Shown piece after piece: positions 11,106 through 23,375 of a stretch of 64,000 bases of DNA. Source of the stretch: Sambucus nigra (Eukaryota; Streptophyta; Magnoliopsida; Dipsacales; Adoxaceae); NCBI GenBank assembly GCA_949130495.1, contig OX422208.1:400823885-400887884 (forward strand), written 5' to 3'. Every line of letters starts with the position of its first letter. Position 1 is the stretch's first letter. The translations under genes were made by a program, and so were the position numbers. The notes beneath the pieces were generated by a model. The model made no database searches. It had not been told where the DNA came from and saw only the letters and a program-made list of their open reading frames with translations.

Positions 11106-14040
11106 TGTACACCCTGACTAATTAAATACCGGATGATCATTCCTTTATTAAATTAATTCAGAATATCCAGTTGGTTCAGAATATGCATCACTGACGAAAA
11201 TTTATTGTTAACACTAACCACCTAATATTTAAAAAGGTTAATGTCAAAATTTTATCTTTTAATTAACATGAAAAGAAAATTAATCAATTCTTAATCATAC
11301 ACTATCCAAACGAATCTCATGTGAAATAAAATGACTAAGCTAATAAATGAGACTGGATTTAACACAACCAACCTAAATCCCAAATACAATAATCCAAAAA
11401 AATACACCAATTGCTAAACGGAATTAATAAATATATTCACAAATATTTGGCTATCTGAATAAGTAAAAAGGGGAGACATTCCCTCACTGAAATAACTAAC
11501 TGAAAATGGAGGAATGAGAATCATAGAGGCATCTACTACCATGTCCTGTAACTTTCACAGCAGCTACAACTCATCAAATGAATGGAACTCCTATCCTTGG
11601 TGTCCCTGTGACTGGGCACCTAAAATAATTTGACAAAAGAAAATAGGTTTGCAATAAACGGGTCAGAGCCCGAGTTGAAAATAGTTTAAAATCGGTAAGT
11701 GCTTAAATGAAACCAATATCACATATAGTGTACATGTTAAATCCTCGTACTCTCACTTGAGATACTCACCTCTCATCTAATGTTCACACCTAATGCATAT
11801 ATTTACACATCCCAGTTATGCTACCCTGCCTAATTAGTTTGACGATAACTATCATCATACCAATAATCTCATGCGTTAACCCATGCCACCCTCATCCTGC
11901 ATTACCACATGTTTAAGGATAGTTATTCATATACATAATCGTTATTCTCCTAGATATTTATTTTTCTCACTAAGAATATTTTAAAGTATCATTATTTCTA
12001 TATCTACTAATCACACACAGTAGAATAAGTAACAGGTATACATATATTTATCTCTATATAAATATACAGTTTATCAGCACCCCTGGGTTAAGGTCCCCTT
12101 GGTTTAATACATACTCTGCTATCATGTGACGGTGAATCACTCATTGCATGAAGGATTATAGGTTCAATCTCTCGCGAACTATGTAAACAAACACATATAC
12201 TGGAGGCAAACATAGTTCCAAGCCCATGGGATACGCACATACCTACGCACCAATATGACCATCAACACTATCATTCTCACTGATAGCCAGTACCAAAGTT
12301 CTATGTTCTACTAACACGAATCAAAATCTCCTGAAGGCTCATCAAGATATGATCGTCCACAATGCGCGACCTTGACCCGATAGCAAGGAGCGTAAGTACG
12401 TTATACACATAATAATACAACCAATAGGTTCATACGCACAACATATAATAATCATTAGGTATTCACGCAACCCAAGTCCTCAAATTTATACATCGTATTA
12501 TTATTTTTAATACTCACGTTATTCTATCCGTACGATTCATCTCTCTATGGTATATATATTCCTTAAGGCCTCTTATACCAAATTATTTTCCTTTATAGCT
12601 ACACAATCATCTCACCACTACTCTATGTAATGTAATCACTCACGAATAGCGTAGGTCAAATTTCACTCAATTGAATTAACCTCATAAGATTTTAACTTGT
12701 CTGGAAAAAATTAAAAATTCTGAAATCTCGTTCGAAGTGGGGAGAATCTCGTTCGAACGAAACTTCGAACAAATCAAGGACTGAATTCTCATTGGAATTC
12801 TCATTCGAACCAAGTCGTTCGAACGAACTTCGGATGAAATGTGCTCTGAATTCTCGTTAGATGGGTTGTTGGAATTCTCGTTCGATCGACTCAGGTTATT
12901 CAAACGAGAAAACCACTGTTCGTCCCTGTCAGTTCTATACCTGCGTTTTTCCATCTTTTCATCATCCAAATTTCTCAAAAATTCATTCTAACTCTAATAT
13001 AACGATTGAAAACTACGCCCATTGGTAATATAATGATTCCCAACATATATTTAACATCAAATCCTTAAAATTTTAATACGAATTCAGATTCATTCCTCAC
13101 ATCTTCAAAAGGCACAAAATTCATGAATCTCCATGAACAACCATCAAAACCAGATTTGATTTCGTGAATTCCATATATAAAACCCAGATATGTTATCCCT
13201 ATAATATGTCTATTCAACTACATGCAAAACCTATACCTCAATTATAAATAAATCCCCAATTTTAGTCCCAAAATTCATGATATTATGATTAAACCATCAA
13301 CTAAATTAACATGGACATATATGCTCTAAAATTAAGCAAGATAAACACTTGCCTTTTCACGAAGGTCTGATTTCTCGAATGAAACTAGTATAGGCGCGTT
13401 CTCCTCTTCCTGATCTACACGATGATGGTGTTTTTGGTGAAAGGTGACTGGGTTTGGCCTTGCAACTCCTAGGAACCTCTTCTCCTACTTCCTCTTAGAC
13501 TTTATCTATTTTGGTAGAACATAACCCTAGCTGCTACTATGTAAGGGACGATATATTAATCTAATTTTTGTCCATTAATTAATCCTAATATTTTAAAAGA
13601 TAAAAATACATCTCCAGGTTGTCGGTTTGGCCTAAAATTGTCCCGAACTTCAAACTAAACACCCGAGTAGGCTTTTCAGACTATTTATACCCTTCCAGAC
13701 ACATTGGCGCACTCAAAATAGCCATCTGAATATCCAAAAATAAAATTACATTAATATTCCTCATTTAAGTCCCGACACGTCTCATATGCGCGTCCCAACT
13801 AAGTTTACTGTAACTACCATATTTTTCACTCATGATAACTTTAATATTTTCATAATCATATATTTCTTTAATCATTAAGTAATGTTCATTATAACTTGCA
13901 TGAATAAATACTAACTCTCATCACACTAGTAATTATTTAATTAAATCCTAATTAATTATAAATAAATTTCCCATTTTTAAGTCAATTAATCCTCAGTTAA
14001 TCCCATAATTAAAATCATTACAAAAATACGGGGTATTACA
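11106..14040 (-). repeat. 3' LTR of Ty3 element B
   Basis: Collinear with 17101-19999, including the block AGTTGGTTCAGAATATG near 11173 and the run GGGGTATTACA at its high end. Block 12720-12905 carries many TTCGAACGA-type palindromes. The first few bases are uncertain because the left junction is damaged. Confidence 0.85.
12720..12905. repeat. TTCGAACGA palindrome cluster in LTR of element B
   Basis: Dense repeats of CTCGTTCGAA, GTTCGAACGAAAC, TCGTTCGAACGAACTTCG and TCTCGTTCGATCGA. TTCGAA is a perfect palindrome and the flanking CG extends it. The sister LTR holds the same block at 18690-18885. Confidence 0.8.
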
Positions 14041-14052
14041 TGCTTCCCCCCT
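14041..14052 (-). promoter_or_regulatory. Polypurine tract of Ty3 element B
   Basis: The element strand reads AGGGGGGAAGCA immediately before the 3' LTR start TGTAATACCCC. Confidence 0.8.
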
Positions 14053-14124
14053 AATAACGGAATTTCATCCCAAAATTCAAAAAAATAAAGGTATACCGGG
14101 CAAGAATAACTCGGGATATTTGCC

Positions 14125-14960
14125 TCACATATCATCCCCACACTCCCAAGTCGAGTCCTTGATATTCTGATGTCGCCACTGTACCCAAACTAATGGAATC
14201 ACCTTCGACCTCATTTTTCTCTCACTACAATCTAGTATAGCAATTGGGCCCTCCTCATAGGAACTATCGGGCTGCAAATCAATCTCCTCTAAATCAATAT
14301 GGGCGTGGGCTAAATCATCCCGAAGGTATCTCCTCAGTGAAGATATGTGAAATGCATCATGAATCCCATGTGGGTGCTCGGGTAACCCAAGCTTGTAAGC
14401 CACTGGCCTAATCTGCTCAATAATAGGGAAGGTCCCTACGTACCTTGGCACCAACTTACATTTCTTTCCAAATTGTATTATCCCCTTAATAGGATATACT
14501 CTCAACAATACCTGGTCCCTACACTGAACTACCTAAAGAACCTATTAGGATCGGCGTAGCTTTTCTGCCTATCCCGAGTAACCCGTATATGACTCCTAAT
14601 CATCTCTATTCTAGATGACGTATTCTGAATCACCTCTGACCCAAGTAGCTTATTATCCCCCACCTCTAGCCAACACACTGGAGAACGATAAGGCCTACCA
14701 TATAATGCCTCAAATGGAGTCGTGCCAATAGTAAACTAATAGGAGTTATTATAAGAAAACTCCACCAGTGGAAGGTATTGCTCCTAGCTCCTGCCAAAAT
14801 CAAGGATACACATCCACAAAATATCCTCTAACATCTAATTCATTCATTTGGTCTGCCCATTAGTCTGCGAGTGATAGGCAAAGCTCGATCATAACTCTGT
14901 ACCCATGTCCTCCTGGAGGCTCTTCCAAAATATGGACACAAAATCTTATCCCGATCCGAC
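14125..14960 (-). pseudogene. Ty3 integrase C-terminal half and pol tail (element B)
   Basis: An open 127-codon stretch (14508-14125) reads FGKKCKLVPRYVGTF, VAYKLGLPEHPHGIHDAFHI, SSLRRYL, SYEEGPIAILDC and VQWRHQNIKDSTWECGDDM. This is the integrase C-terminal domain and the chromodomain-like tail of Ty3/gypsy chromoviruses, thought to guide integration. Upstream (to ~14960) the integrase core is recognisable only in pieces: a LAD-WADQMNE segment matching the DGQ-x-E region, FGR/EYLPL-like text and a WxEVGD-like stretch, with many stops. It lies 85 bp from the 3' LTR, as usual for the pol end. It closely resembles the same tail in element C, so B and C are probably related families. Confidence 0.85.
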
Positions 14961-16840
14961 GCGCTATCGAGTGGCACCTCATCAAATTTTCATTATCTCA
15001 GTGTCACTCTCTAACGGAACCCTTCAATCGAACAATCTTCCTTTATCGTTCCACTCTAGTGACAAATTCTCTTTAGTCATCATATATCAAAGCATTCCAT
15101 CATTCTAATAGTTTACCTTGGTGCTTACATGACACTCTGCAATTTTGCTTTCATTTTGTCACTAATATGAACCTCTCCACGCATGGCCAAAGTATTTCCT
15201 CTACTTAAAAAAAATCCAACCTCTCCATATGTCTACTACTTTAGTCATTAGTTCTCATCACACATAAATTCCCTTTTTTTTACACTTTTAGAACATTAAG
15301 TTGTTCCCCATGTCTCTTCATAAATGGTACTTTTTAGTATAACGATCTATACACTACCGTTTGAACTAGTGATCCATCTATTCTTGGGAGGTATTTACAA
15401 TCATACCCGACTACTCATGACAAACTTCCAAATCTTCTAAATTGGTTATGACGTAGCTCTCATCATATTACTCCTCTGTACCGGACGACTGTTAATTATT
15501 CTCAAGAATCTACATCATACATTTCTTTCACTTTACACCACTATAACATTCCCCATCCTTCTACTCTTTGATCTCTAGTGGTTCCCTTACCCACTAAGAA
15601 ATTTTTTTCCATTTTGCCACATTATAATTCTAACTCAAATCTATCCATACGTCTACGTGTATTCTCACATTTCCACGTCTTCTCCCTGTAAGTGTTATTG
15701 AAGATATGCTTAACTAGGGTGCCTATACACCATATACTTTGTGCATTTCTGCACAACTATAGTAGTCATGTTACATTCATCTCAAACTATGCCTAACATA
15801 CTTGGTATAACTATAGGGTAAGGTCATACTAATCCACCCTAGATTTCCCACTTAATTATATCCTTTGTTGTCCCACCGGTCTGCTCGAGGTGTCAGCGAC
15901 TAATAACATTTTTGCATAATAGCATAATACGGCACTACCAGCCTTAATTCGTAACAAAACTATTAACTCACAATTTTAACTGCACACTCGTGTATTAACT
16001 ACGGTACTAAAGCTATGTACTAAAGGCAAAACATTTCCCAACTCCCACCGTTCGCTAAGTTTCATGCGTGGGATGTCTCGCAAGCGAAATCCAAATAAGG
16101 AACCCCCCGATACACTACTATCTAACATTGATGGTCGTCGAGATACGTTAGGCCCTTAGTCATAACATATACCCCCGAATTTTCGCCAGTTGATAATAAA
16201 AGTATACTCGCCCACTCTCGTGTCTCTAAGATGACCTATATCACGGCGCACTCATTATCACTGAGTTCTCAGTGATATTTAATTAATGAGTTATATCCTT
16301 TTGCGCGACGATAAATCAATATACTATGAATCACATAAGTAAAAGTCCCTACCCACCCGGATTGAATTTAGCAAGACAAAATGCTCATCGAAGTCTGCAA
16401 TACAATATATTATATATGCAAGCTCAACCCTCTTTCAGGTGATGCCTAGTAAATCAGTATATTTTTACCTGATATAACGAGTACAATAGTCTTGTCACGC
16501 AATTTACTATTGCTCAAACTCTGGTAACCAATCATTACACAATATAATAATATGCTCTACTATTATAACACCCAGAAGGAACAATTCTCTTTGTAATATA
16601 TACATAAAAATTCTCTTACTATCCACACTTGTTTCTCTCCGCTGTTGGCACAAGAGTTTCACTACCCAATGGTAGTCATATACATAATAAGTCTATTATC
16701 GCAAGCATGCCCACTAACTCGATGCACACTCAAATTATAGTGTTACTATTCAATTATGGTGACTCATCATGTCACCCGAAACATCATCCCTTACTTATAA
16801 GGGTAAGGTAATTATTATATCTCCGTTTTCCACCTACATT
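14961..16840. other. Non-coding filler in element B
   Basis: About 1.9 kb without any retrotransposon domain, tRNA or recognisable gene on either strand. Its composition is less AT-biased than the LTRs. It occupies the place where RT, RNase H, protease and most of gag should be. It may be heavily mutated pol or foreign DNA; I cannot tell which. Confidence 0.5.
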
Positions 16841-16859
16841 TCATGGTCAACGAGTCCCT

Positions 16860-17090
16860 GAGCATAACCCTCATGCCGAAACTGACCCCTTGCTCAACCG
16901 TAATGGTTGCATATCCAAAATCTCATCTTGCGATTGTCCTTTGTCCCGCTTTGGGCAATCCTTCTTCATGTGACCCATCACTTTATGACTGTAACAACTT
17001 GCCAGAGGAACTGCCTTGCTTCTAACCCTGTCCCTACTGACCTCCCTCGCTATCTCCTCAGTCCTGGCGGTTTTGAGGAATGGGAATGTT
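16860..17090 (-). pseudogene. Gag zinc-knuckle remnant of element B
   Basis: The minus strand reads CYSHKVMGHMKKDCPK around 17000-16950, with a GQ-rich stretch before it. This is the CCHC zinc knuckle of gypsy gag (C-x2-C-x4-H-x4-C), with the second Cys replaced by His. It lies within ~150 bp of the 5' LTR end, so the primer site and the whole capsid region have been deleted. Confidence 0.6.
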
Positions 17091-17100
17091 GTTATTACTA

Positions 17101-19999
17101 TGACACCCCACCTAATTAAATACCGGGTGATCAGTCCTTTATTAAATTAATTCAGAATATCCAGTTGGTTCAGAATATGAATTACGGTCGAAACTTTATT
17201 GTTAACACTAACCACCTAATATTTAAAACGGATGATGTCAAAATTTTATCTTTTAAATAACATGAAAATAAAAGTAATCAATTACTAATCATACACCATT
17301 CAAACGAATCTGATATGAAATAAAATGACTAAGTTAATAAATGAGACTGGAGTAAACACATCCAGCCTAAATCCCAAATACAATAATCCAACAAAATAAA
17401 CCAACTGCTGAACGGAATAAATAAATATGATCACAAATATCTGACTGCATGAATAAGTAAAAAGGGGCGACATGCCCTAACTGTAATAGCTAACTAAAAA
17501 TGGAGGAATGTGAATCATGGAGGTGTCTACTAGCAAGTCTTGTAACTTCCACAGCAGCTACACCTCGTCAAATGAGTGGAACTCCTATCCTTGGTGTCCC
17601 TGTGGCTGAGTACCTGAAATGATTTGACAAGAGAAAAGAGGTTTGCAATAAACGAGTCAGAGCTCGAGTTGAAAATAGTATAAATCGACAAGTTCTTAAA
17701 TGAAAATAATAGAACATATAGTGTACATGTTCGATCCTTGTATTCTCACTTGAGATACTCACCTCTCATATATGGTGCACATCTAATGCATATATTTACC
17801 CATCCTAGTTATGCCACCCCGCCTAACTAGTTCGAAGATAACTATCATCACACCAATAATCTCATGCGTTTACCTATGTCACCCATATCCCGTATTACCA
17901 CATGTTTAAGGATAATTATTCATATACATAACCATTATTCTCATAGGTATTCCTCTTTCTCACTAAGAATATTTTAAAGTGTCATTATTTACTTATCTAC
18001 TCATCACACACAGTAGAATAAGTAATAATTATACATATATTTATCTCTATATAAATATACACTATATCAGCACTCCTGGGTTAAGGTCCCCTTGGCCGGT
18101 GCATCGCTCATTGCATAAAGGACTATAGGTTCAATCTCTCATGAAACATCAAAACAAACACACATATTGGAGGCAAACATAGTTCCAAGCCTATGGGATA
18201 CGCACATACCTATGCACTCATTTGACCGTCAACACTATCGTTCTCACTGATAGCTAGTACCAAGGTTCTATGTTCTAGTGACATGAATCAAAATACCCCT
18301 GAAGGTTCCTCAAGATATGATTGTCCATAATGCGCAACATCCACACGAAAGCAAGGAGCATAGGTTTGTTATACACACAATAATACAACCAATGGGTACG
18401 TACACACAACCTATAATAATTATTAGGTATTCATGCGACCCAAGCCATCGAATTTATATGTAGTATTATTATCTCTAATACTCACGTTATTCTATCCATA
18501 CGATTAATCTCTCTATCGTATATATATTCCCTAAGGCCCTCTTATACCAACTATTTCCCTTTGTAGCTATACAGTCATCTTAGCATTAGTCTATGTAATG
18601 TAGCCACTCACGAATAACGTAGATCAAATTTCTCTCAATTGAATTAACCTCATAAGATTTTAACTTGTTTGGGAAAAATTAAAATATTTGAAATCTCGTT
18701 AGAAGTGGGGAGAATCTCGTTTGAACGAAACTTCGAACGAATCAAGGACTGAATTATCATTCGAATCGGGTTGTTCAAACATACTTCGAACAAAATGTAA
18801 TCTAAATTCTCGTTAGATTGATCGTTAGAATTCTCGTTCAAACGAGGTCATTCGAACGACTCAGGTCTTTCGAACGAAAAAACTGCAGTTCGTCCTTGTC
18901 AGTTCTAAGCCTGCATTTTTCCATCTTTTCATCATCCAAATTTCTCAAAAATTCATTCTAACTCTAATCTAATGATTTAAAACTATACCCACAAGTAATA
19001 TAATGATTCCCAACATATTTTTAACATCAAATCCTTAAAATTTTAATACGAATTCAGATTGATTCCTCATATCTTCAAAAGGCCCAAAATTCATAAATCC
19101 CCATGAAAAATCATTAAACCCAGATTTGATTTCGTGAATTCCACATATAAAACCCAAACATGTTATCCCCATAATATGGTTATTCAACTACATGAAAAAC
19201 TTATACCTCAATTATGAATAAATCCCTAATTTCAGTCCCAAAATTCATGATATTATGATTAAAACATCAACTAAATTAACATGGACATTATATACTCTAA
19301 AATTAAGCAAGATAAACACTTGCCTTTTCACGAAGTTCTGATTCATCGAATGAAACTGGGATAGGCGCGTTCTTCTCTTCCCGATCCACGCGATGATGAT
19401 GTTTTTGGTGAAAGGTGACTGGGTTTGGCCTTGGAACTCCTAGGAACCCCTTCTCCTTCTTCCTCTTGGTCTCTCTCTATTTTTGCAGAATATAACCCTA
19501 GCTGCTACTACAAAAGGGATGACATATTAATCTAATTTTTGTCCATTAATTAATCCCAATATTTCAGAAGATAAAAATACCCCTCTGGGGTGTCGGGTTG
19601 GCCTAAAGTTGGCCCGGACTCCAAACTAAACACTCGAGTAGGCTTTTCCGACTATTTTCACCCTTCTGGACACATTGACGCACTTAAACAGCCATCCGAT
19701 TAACCAAAAAATAAAATTACATTAATATTTTTTATTTAAGTCCCGACACGTCTCACACATGCGTCCCAACTAAGTTTAGAGTAACTGTCATATTTTTCAC
19801 TCACGACAGCTTTAATATTTTTATAATCATATATTACTTTGCTCGTTAACTAATATTCATCATAACTCACATCAATAAATACTAACTCTCGTCACGCTAG
19901 TAATTATTTAATTAAATTTGAATTAATTATAAATAAATTTCCCATTTTTAAGTCAATTAATCCCATAATTAAAATCATTAAAAAAATACGGGTATTACA
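17101..19999 (-). repeat. 5' LTR of Ty3 element B
   Basis: The plus strand begins TGACACCCCACC and ends GGGTATTACA. It is collinear with 11106-14040, including the palindrome cluster at 18690-18885. Integrase of element A resumes at 20000. Confidence 0.85.
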
Positions 20000-20004
20000 T
20001 ACAA

Positions 20005-20900
20005 TAGTATTTGGCCGATATTGTCTGTTTACATGGGGTTCCATTATCGATCATTTTAGATAGGGGCCCTACATTTGTGACCCACTTTTGATACAGTTAC
20101 TCGCAGGCCATGGGGACCAAACTGCATCTTGGCACAACATACCATATGCAGATGGATGACCAAACCAAGAGGGTCGATCATGCATTAGAAGATGTGTAGA
20201 GGTTATGTATAATGGACTTTAAGGGAAGTTGGGAGACCCCTTTTACATTGGTAGAATTTACATATAATAACAATTATCAAAAGTCCATTAATATGGACCC
20301 TTATGAGTATCTTTATGTTAGACCGTGCCAATCACCGGTATATTAGTTAAATGTGGTCAACGGTAAAAAATCGGGACCATAATTTGTCCAAGAGAAGATC
20401 GATAATATCAAGTTGATCAGAGAGCAAAAACAAAATTTCTAAGGATAAACAAAAGGGATATTCTGTTAGGAATAGACGTCGATGGAATTTTTGGTGGGAT
20501 AGTATATTTTACTACCGATGTTTCCTATGAAAGGGGTGATGAGGTTCAAAAGAGGGAAAATTAGTCCCTTATTATATTTGGACGGTCAAGATTACAGAGA
20601 AGGTGGGTAAGGTTGTGTATTGTTTATCTCTATCGAACCTCCTAGTTTAGGTGCGTTATGTGTTTCACGTATTACTTCGTCGATTTTTACACCCTATAAT
20701 TGTATATCAACATATTTTATTTGCGTGAGATTGAGCTAAACTCGGATGTGTAATATAGCGAGAAATTGGTGAGTACTTTGTATGGTCAAATCCAAGAGTT
20801 ATATTCCAAGGAGATATAGTGGGTGCATGGAACTACTGCAATGAGGATAGGCTTATTTGGGAACGAGAGGATTCGATGGGGGAACATTACTCCAACTGTT
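20005..20900 (+). pseudogene. Integrase core, C-terminus and pol tail of Ty3 element A
   Basis: Reads ADIVCLHGVPLS, then a GPTF-like segment, HNIPYAD (the HPQTDGQ region), a YNNSYQ-like piece (here YNNNYQK), the pol-tail motifs KEGKLVPYYI, VRYVFHVLL and WEREDSMGEHY, then ends near 20900. Several frameshifts and stops are present. It continues the integrase broken at 11105. WEREDSM matches the E-x-x-W-E-x-E-x-x-M end of the chromodomain-like tail in gypsy chromoviruses. Confidence 0.75.
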
Positions 20901-21265
20901 TTGACTAATTTTACATAAGGAGATAGTTTTTTACTCATTTTATATGAGGAGATAGTTTTTTACTCAGTCTATATGAGGATATAATTTTTAACTCAGCCGA
21001 TATGAGGAGATAGTTTTGACTCATTCTATATGTGGATATAGTTTTGTCTAATTCTAGAAGAGGAGATAGTTTTGTATTAATTTTAAATGAAGAGAAAGTT
21101 TTTTACTCATTTTATATGAGGACTTACTTTTGACTCATTTGCACAAGAATATAGTTTTTCACCTATTCTATATGAGGAGATTCTTTTGACTAATTTTATA
21201 TGAGGATATAGTACATTGACTCATTTTATAGGAAGTATAATAGTTTGACTCATTTATGTGAGGTG
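20895..21265 (+). repeat. ~29 bp tandem repeat between pol and 3' LTR of element A
   Basis: The unit core GACTCATTTTATATGAGGA followed by GATAGTTTT recurs 12-13 times. Anchors (ACTCATT, ACTAATT, ACTCAG) fall at about 20903, 20933, 20962, 20991, 21019, 21048, 21076, 21105, 21133, 21161, 21189, 21218 and 21247, a step of 28-30 bp. The array fills the untranslated gap between the pol tail and the polypurine tract. Confidence 0.88.
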
Positions 21266-21328
21266 ATATAAATTTTGATTCAAGTAAATGACAGATTACG
21301 TACGAATTCTAAGGACATAATATTTTTT

Positions 21329-21341
21329 CTTAGGGGAAGAT
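21329..21341 (+). promoter_or_regulatory. Polypurine tract of element A
   Basis: TTAGGGGAAGAT immediately precedes the LTR start TGTAATACCCC. Confidence 0.8.
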
Positions 21342-23375
21342 TGTAATACCCCGTAATTTGAAAAGGGTTTTTAATAAGTTTGGAGGTTGATTTTGAGTTA
21401 ATTCGAATTATTGTTTTGTTTGGAGGTTGATTTGGAGTTAATTGGACTAAGGGTTTTGTTTGAAAGTTGATTTGGATTTAATTGTAATTATGTGTTTGAT
21501 TTGGTAAAATAACTAAATTGAAGTGTTTAATTACATTTTAATTTGAATATTTTTTAAAATATTATTTTTCAGTTAAAACTAATGAAAGTCATTATGGTGG
21601 AATCATATGGGTAATGAATGTAATAGGCATTACTTGTTGAACAATTTAGGGTGCGAGTAATAAAGGGAAACTAATAAAAGAAGAAAAGGAAACGTTTAGG
21701 GAAAATTAAAAATATGGCTATATGTCTAACCTGAGGATGCCATAGGGGGCCTATCGGGATGTTAGAACGGGTCTAAGCCCGCTATAGAGGACCAATGTAG
21801 CCGCTATAGAGGGCATGTGTGTTGTATATGGATGAACATATTTTATTTTATTTTATTTTCTTCCGCCATTGACTTCAACTATGATTCCTCTTTAGTTTTC
21901 TCTACAAGAACAAAAACAAAAACCTACTACCTCATATATAAACACCTTTAATCCCTAAACCTTTGCTAAAAATTAAATTTTTATCTCACTATTAAACCCT
22001 AGAATTTTATACTATAATGCAAGACAAAGAAAATATACTATTCGGGAATTATGTATTTTGGAACAATAATTAGGTTCATTCTAAGGACTTTTGAAAGGTC
22101 CATTTTATTACTTTTTAGGGGGTTTTCTTCCACACAATTGGGGGATCAATTTCACCAATGGAGGATTATTTAGGGAGCTAATTAAATTCAACTATTTATC
22201 AAGAGGATTTCTACTATGTTTTGGGGACATTCCTTTCACCAATTAAGAGGCTTTTTAGAAGGAATTCTTCTACAAATTCTTCTATTATATTTGCGAATTT
22301 TATTCTCCAATCAAGGCAATATAACTCTACTCTCTCCTCTTATGATGTCAATTAGTAATTTCTACCTTAATTATGTTTAATAAATTAGAAAAATTGGTAG
22401 AATAATTAGGATTTATATTGTTTGATCAAACATGAACAGATAATGATTCTCATGAACAAAGTAATAATTTTAATTCACGAAAATTGTAGAATTGATATTT
22501 TAGTTTAATATTCTATAATTGAATTGGATCGTGATTTTTACATATTTAGCGTACTTGGAAAGTATAAATTCTTCGTTATTAAAATTTTATGTTTTCAATC
22601 TATCTTCTTTATCATAAAATTTTGATTTTTTCCTTTTAATATTAGTGTACCATTTGGGCATGAACTATATGTTGAATTTCCACCGTTCAAATTTGAGAAA
22701 TTGAAATAAAAGAGGGATTTAAATGTTAATGACTAGTGTATGGACAAGGCTAAATTATAATTTCATACTCTTCTCTTCTCCGTAATGTACTTACGATTAA
22801 AGAATTGAAATTCTTCCATGTATGATGAAGATTTACAAACCGTTTAAAGTACATAAGGGTAAGGGGCTAGTAGGTAGTATTAAGACATATGTAAGAATAT
22901 TGGAAGGAGAAGTAATCACCACATGAATGATTTATATTCAAAACATTTTATATACACTATATGTCCACTTAGCCTCTCTGTGTATATATGGAAACAATGG
23001 AAATTCCCTTATATTTAAAGGGAAGATGAATAACGATTAAAAGACTAAAGAAATCATTTGGACATTCCTAGGATACACACTATGGGACTAATATGAATTA
23101 ATAGTTTATGTTGCATTACACTATTTAGAGCCTCGGTCTTGTTGTACTTTACTTTTCTATAGAGGTGGGTAAAAGAGGGGTTGCAGGTTTATACATATAT
23201 AGGTATGCTCATATGTCAACATCATAGTTGTTTGGGCACATCCCGATATTGGTAAAATAAATGTTCCAATTACTCATTGACTATTCTTAGGGGAGAAGAT
23301 GGTGAAGTTTTAAAATATGATTATTGAAGATATATAATCTAAAGTATTTGACACTAATAAATGCGGGGTATAACA
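21342..23375 (+). repeat. 3' LTR of Ty3 element A
   Basis: Starts TGTAATACCCCG and ends GGGGTATAACA, giving an 11 bp nearly perfect terminal inverted repeat. It follows a polypurine tract. The short motif CCGCTATAGAGG occurs twice (21779-21790 and 21801-21812). No second LTR is in the window, because the 5' half of the element is gone. Confidence 0.75.

Larger units (their letters stand above)
11106..19999 (-). mobile_element. Internally deleted Ty3/gypsy element B (non-autonomous)
   Basis: Paired ~2.9 kb LTRs (11106-14040 and 17101-19999) bound a ~3.06 kb interior read on the minus strand. The element strand starts TGTAATACCC and ends GGTGTCA. Only the gag zinc-knuckle end, the integrase C-terminal half and the pol tail are recognisable. 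Capsid, protease, RT, RNase H and a primer site are missing. Non-coding DNA (14961-16840) takes their place. It sits inside the integrase of element A. Flanking pentamers do not match, but the left junction CTTGTACACCC would fit a TACAA duplication that later lost 8 bp between two AC repeats (inference). Confidence 0.82.
10640..23375 (+). mobile_element. 5'-truncated Ty3/gypsy element A, interrupted by element B
   Basis: A plus-strand integrase reads from ~10650 to 11105, is broken by element B (11106-19999), and resumes at 20000 with matching content. It is followed by the pol tail, a 29 bp tandem repeat, a purine tract and a 3' LTR (21342-23375). The 5' LTR, gag, protease, RT and RNase H are missing. 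Joining the flanks restores an integrase-like order (an LTKQL segment, then ADIVCLHGVPLS), which supports insertion of B into A. Confidence 0.8.
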
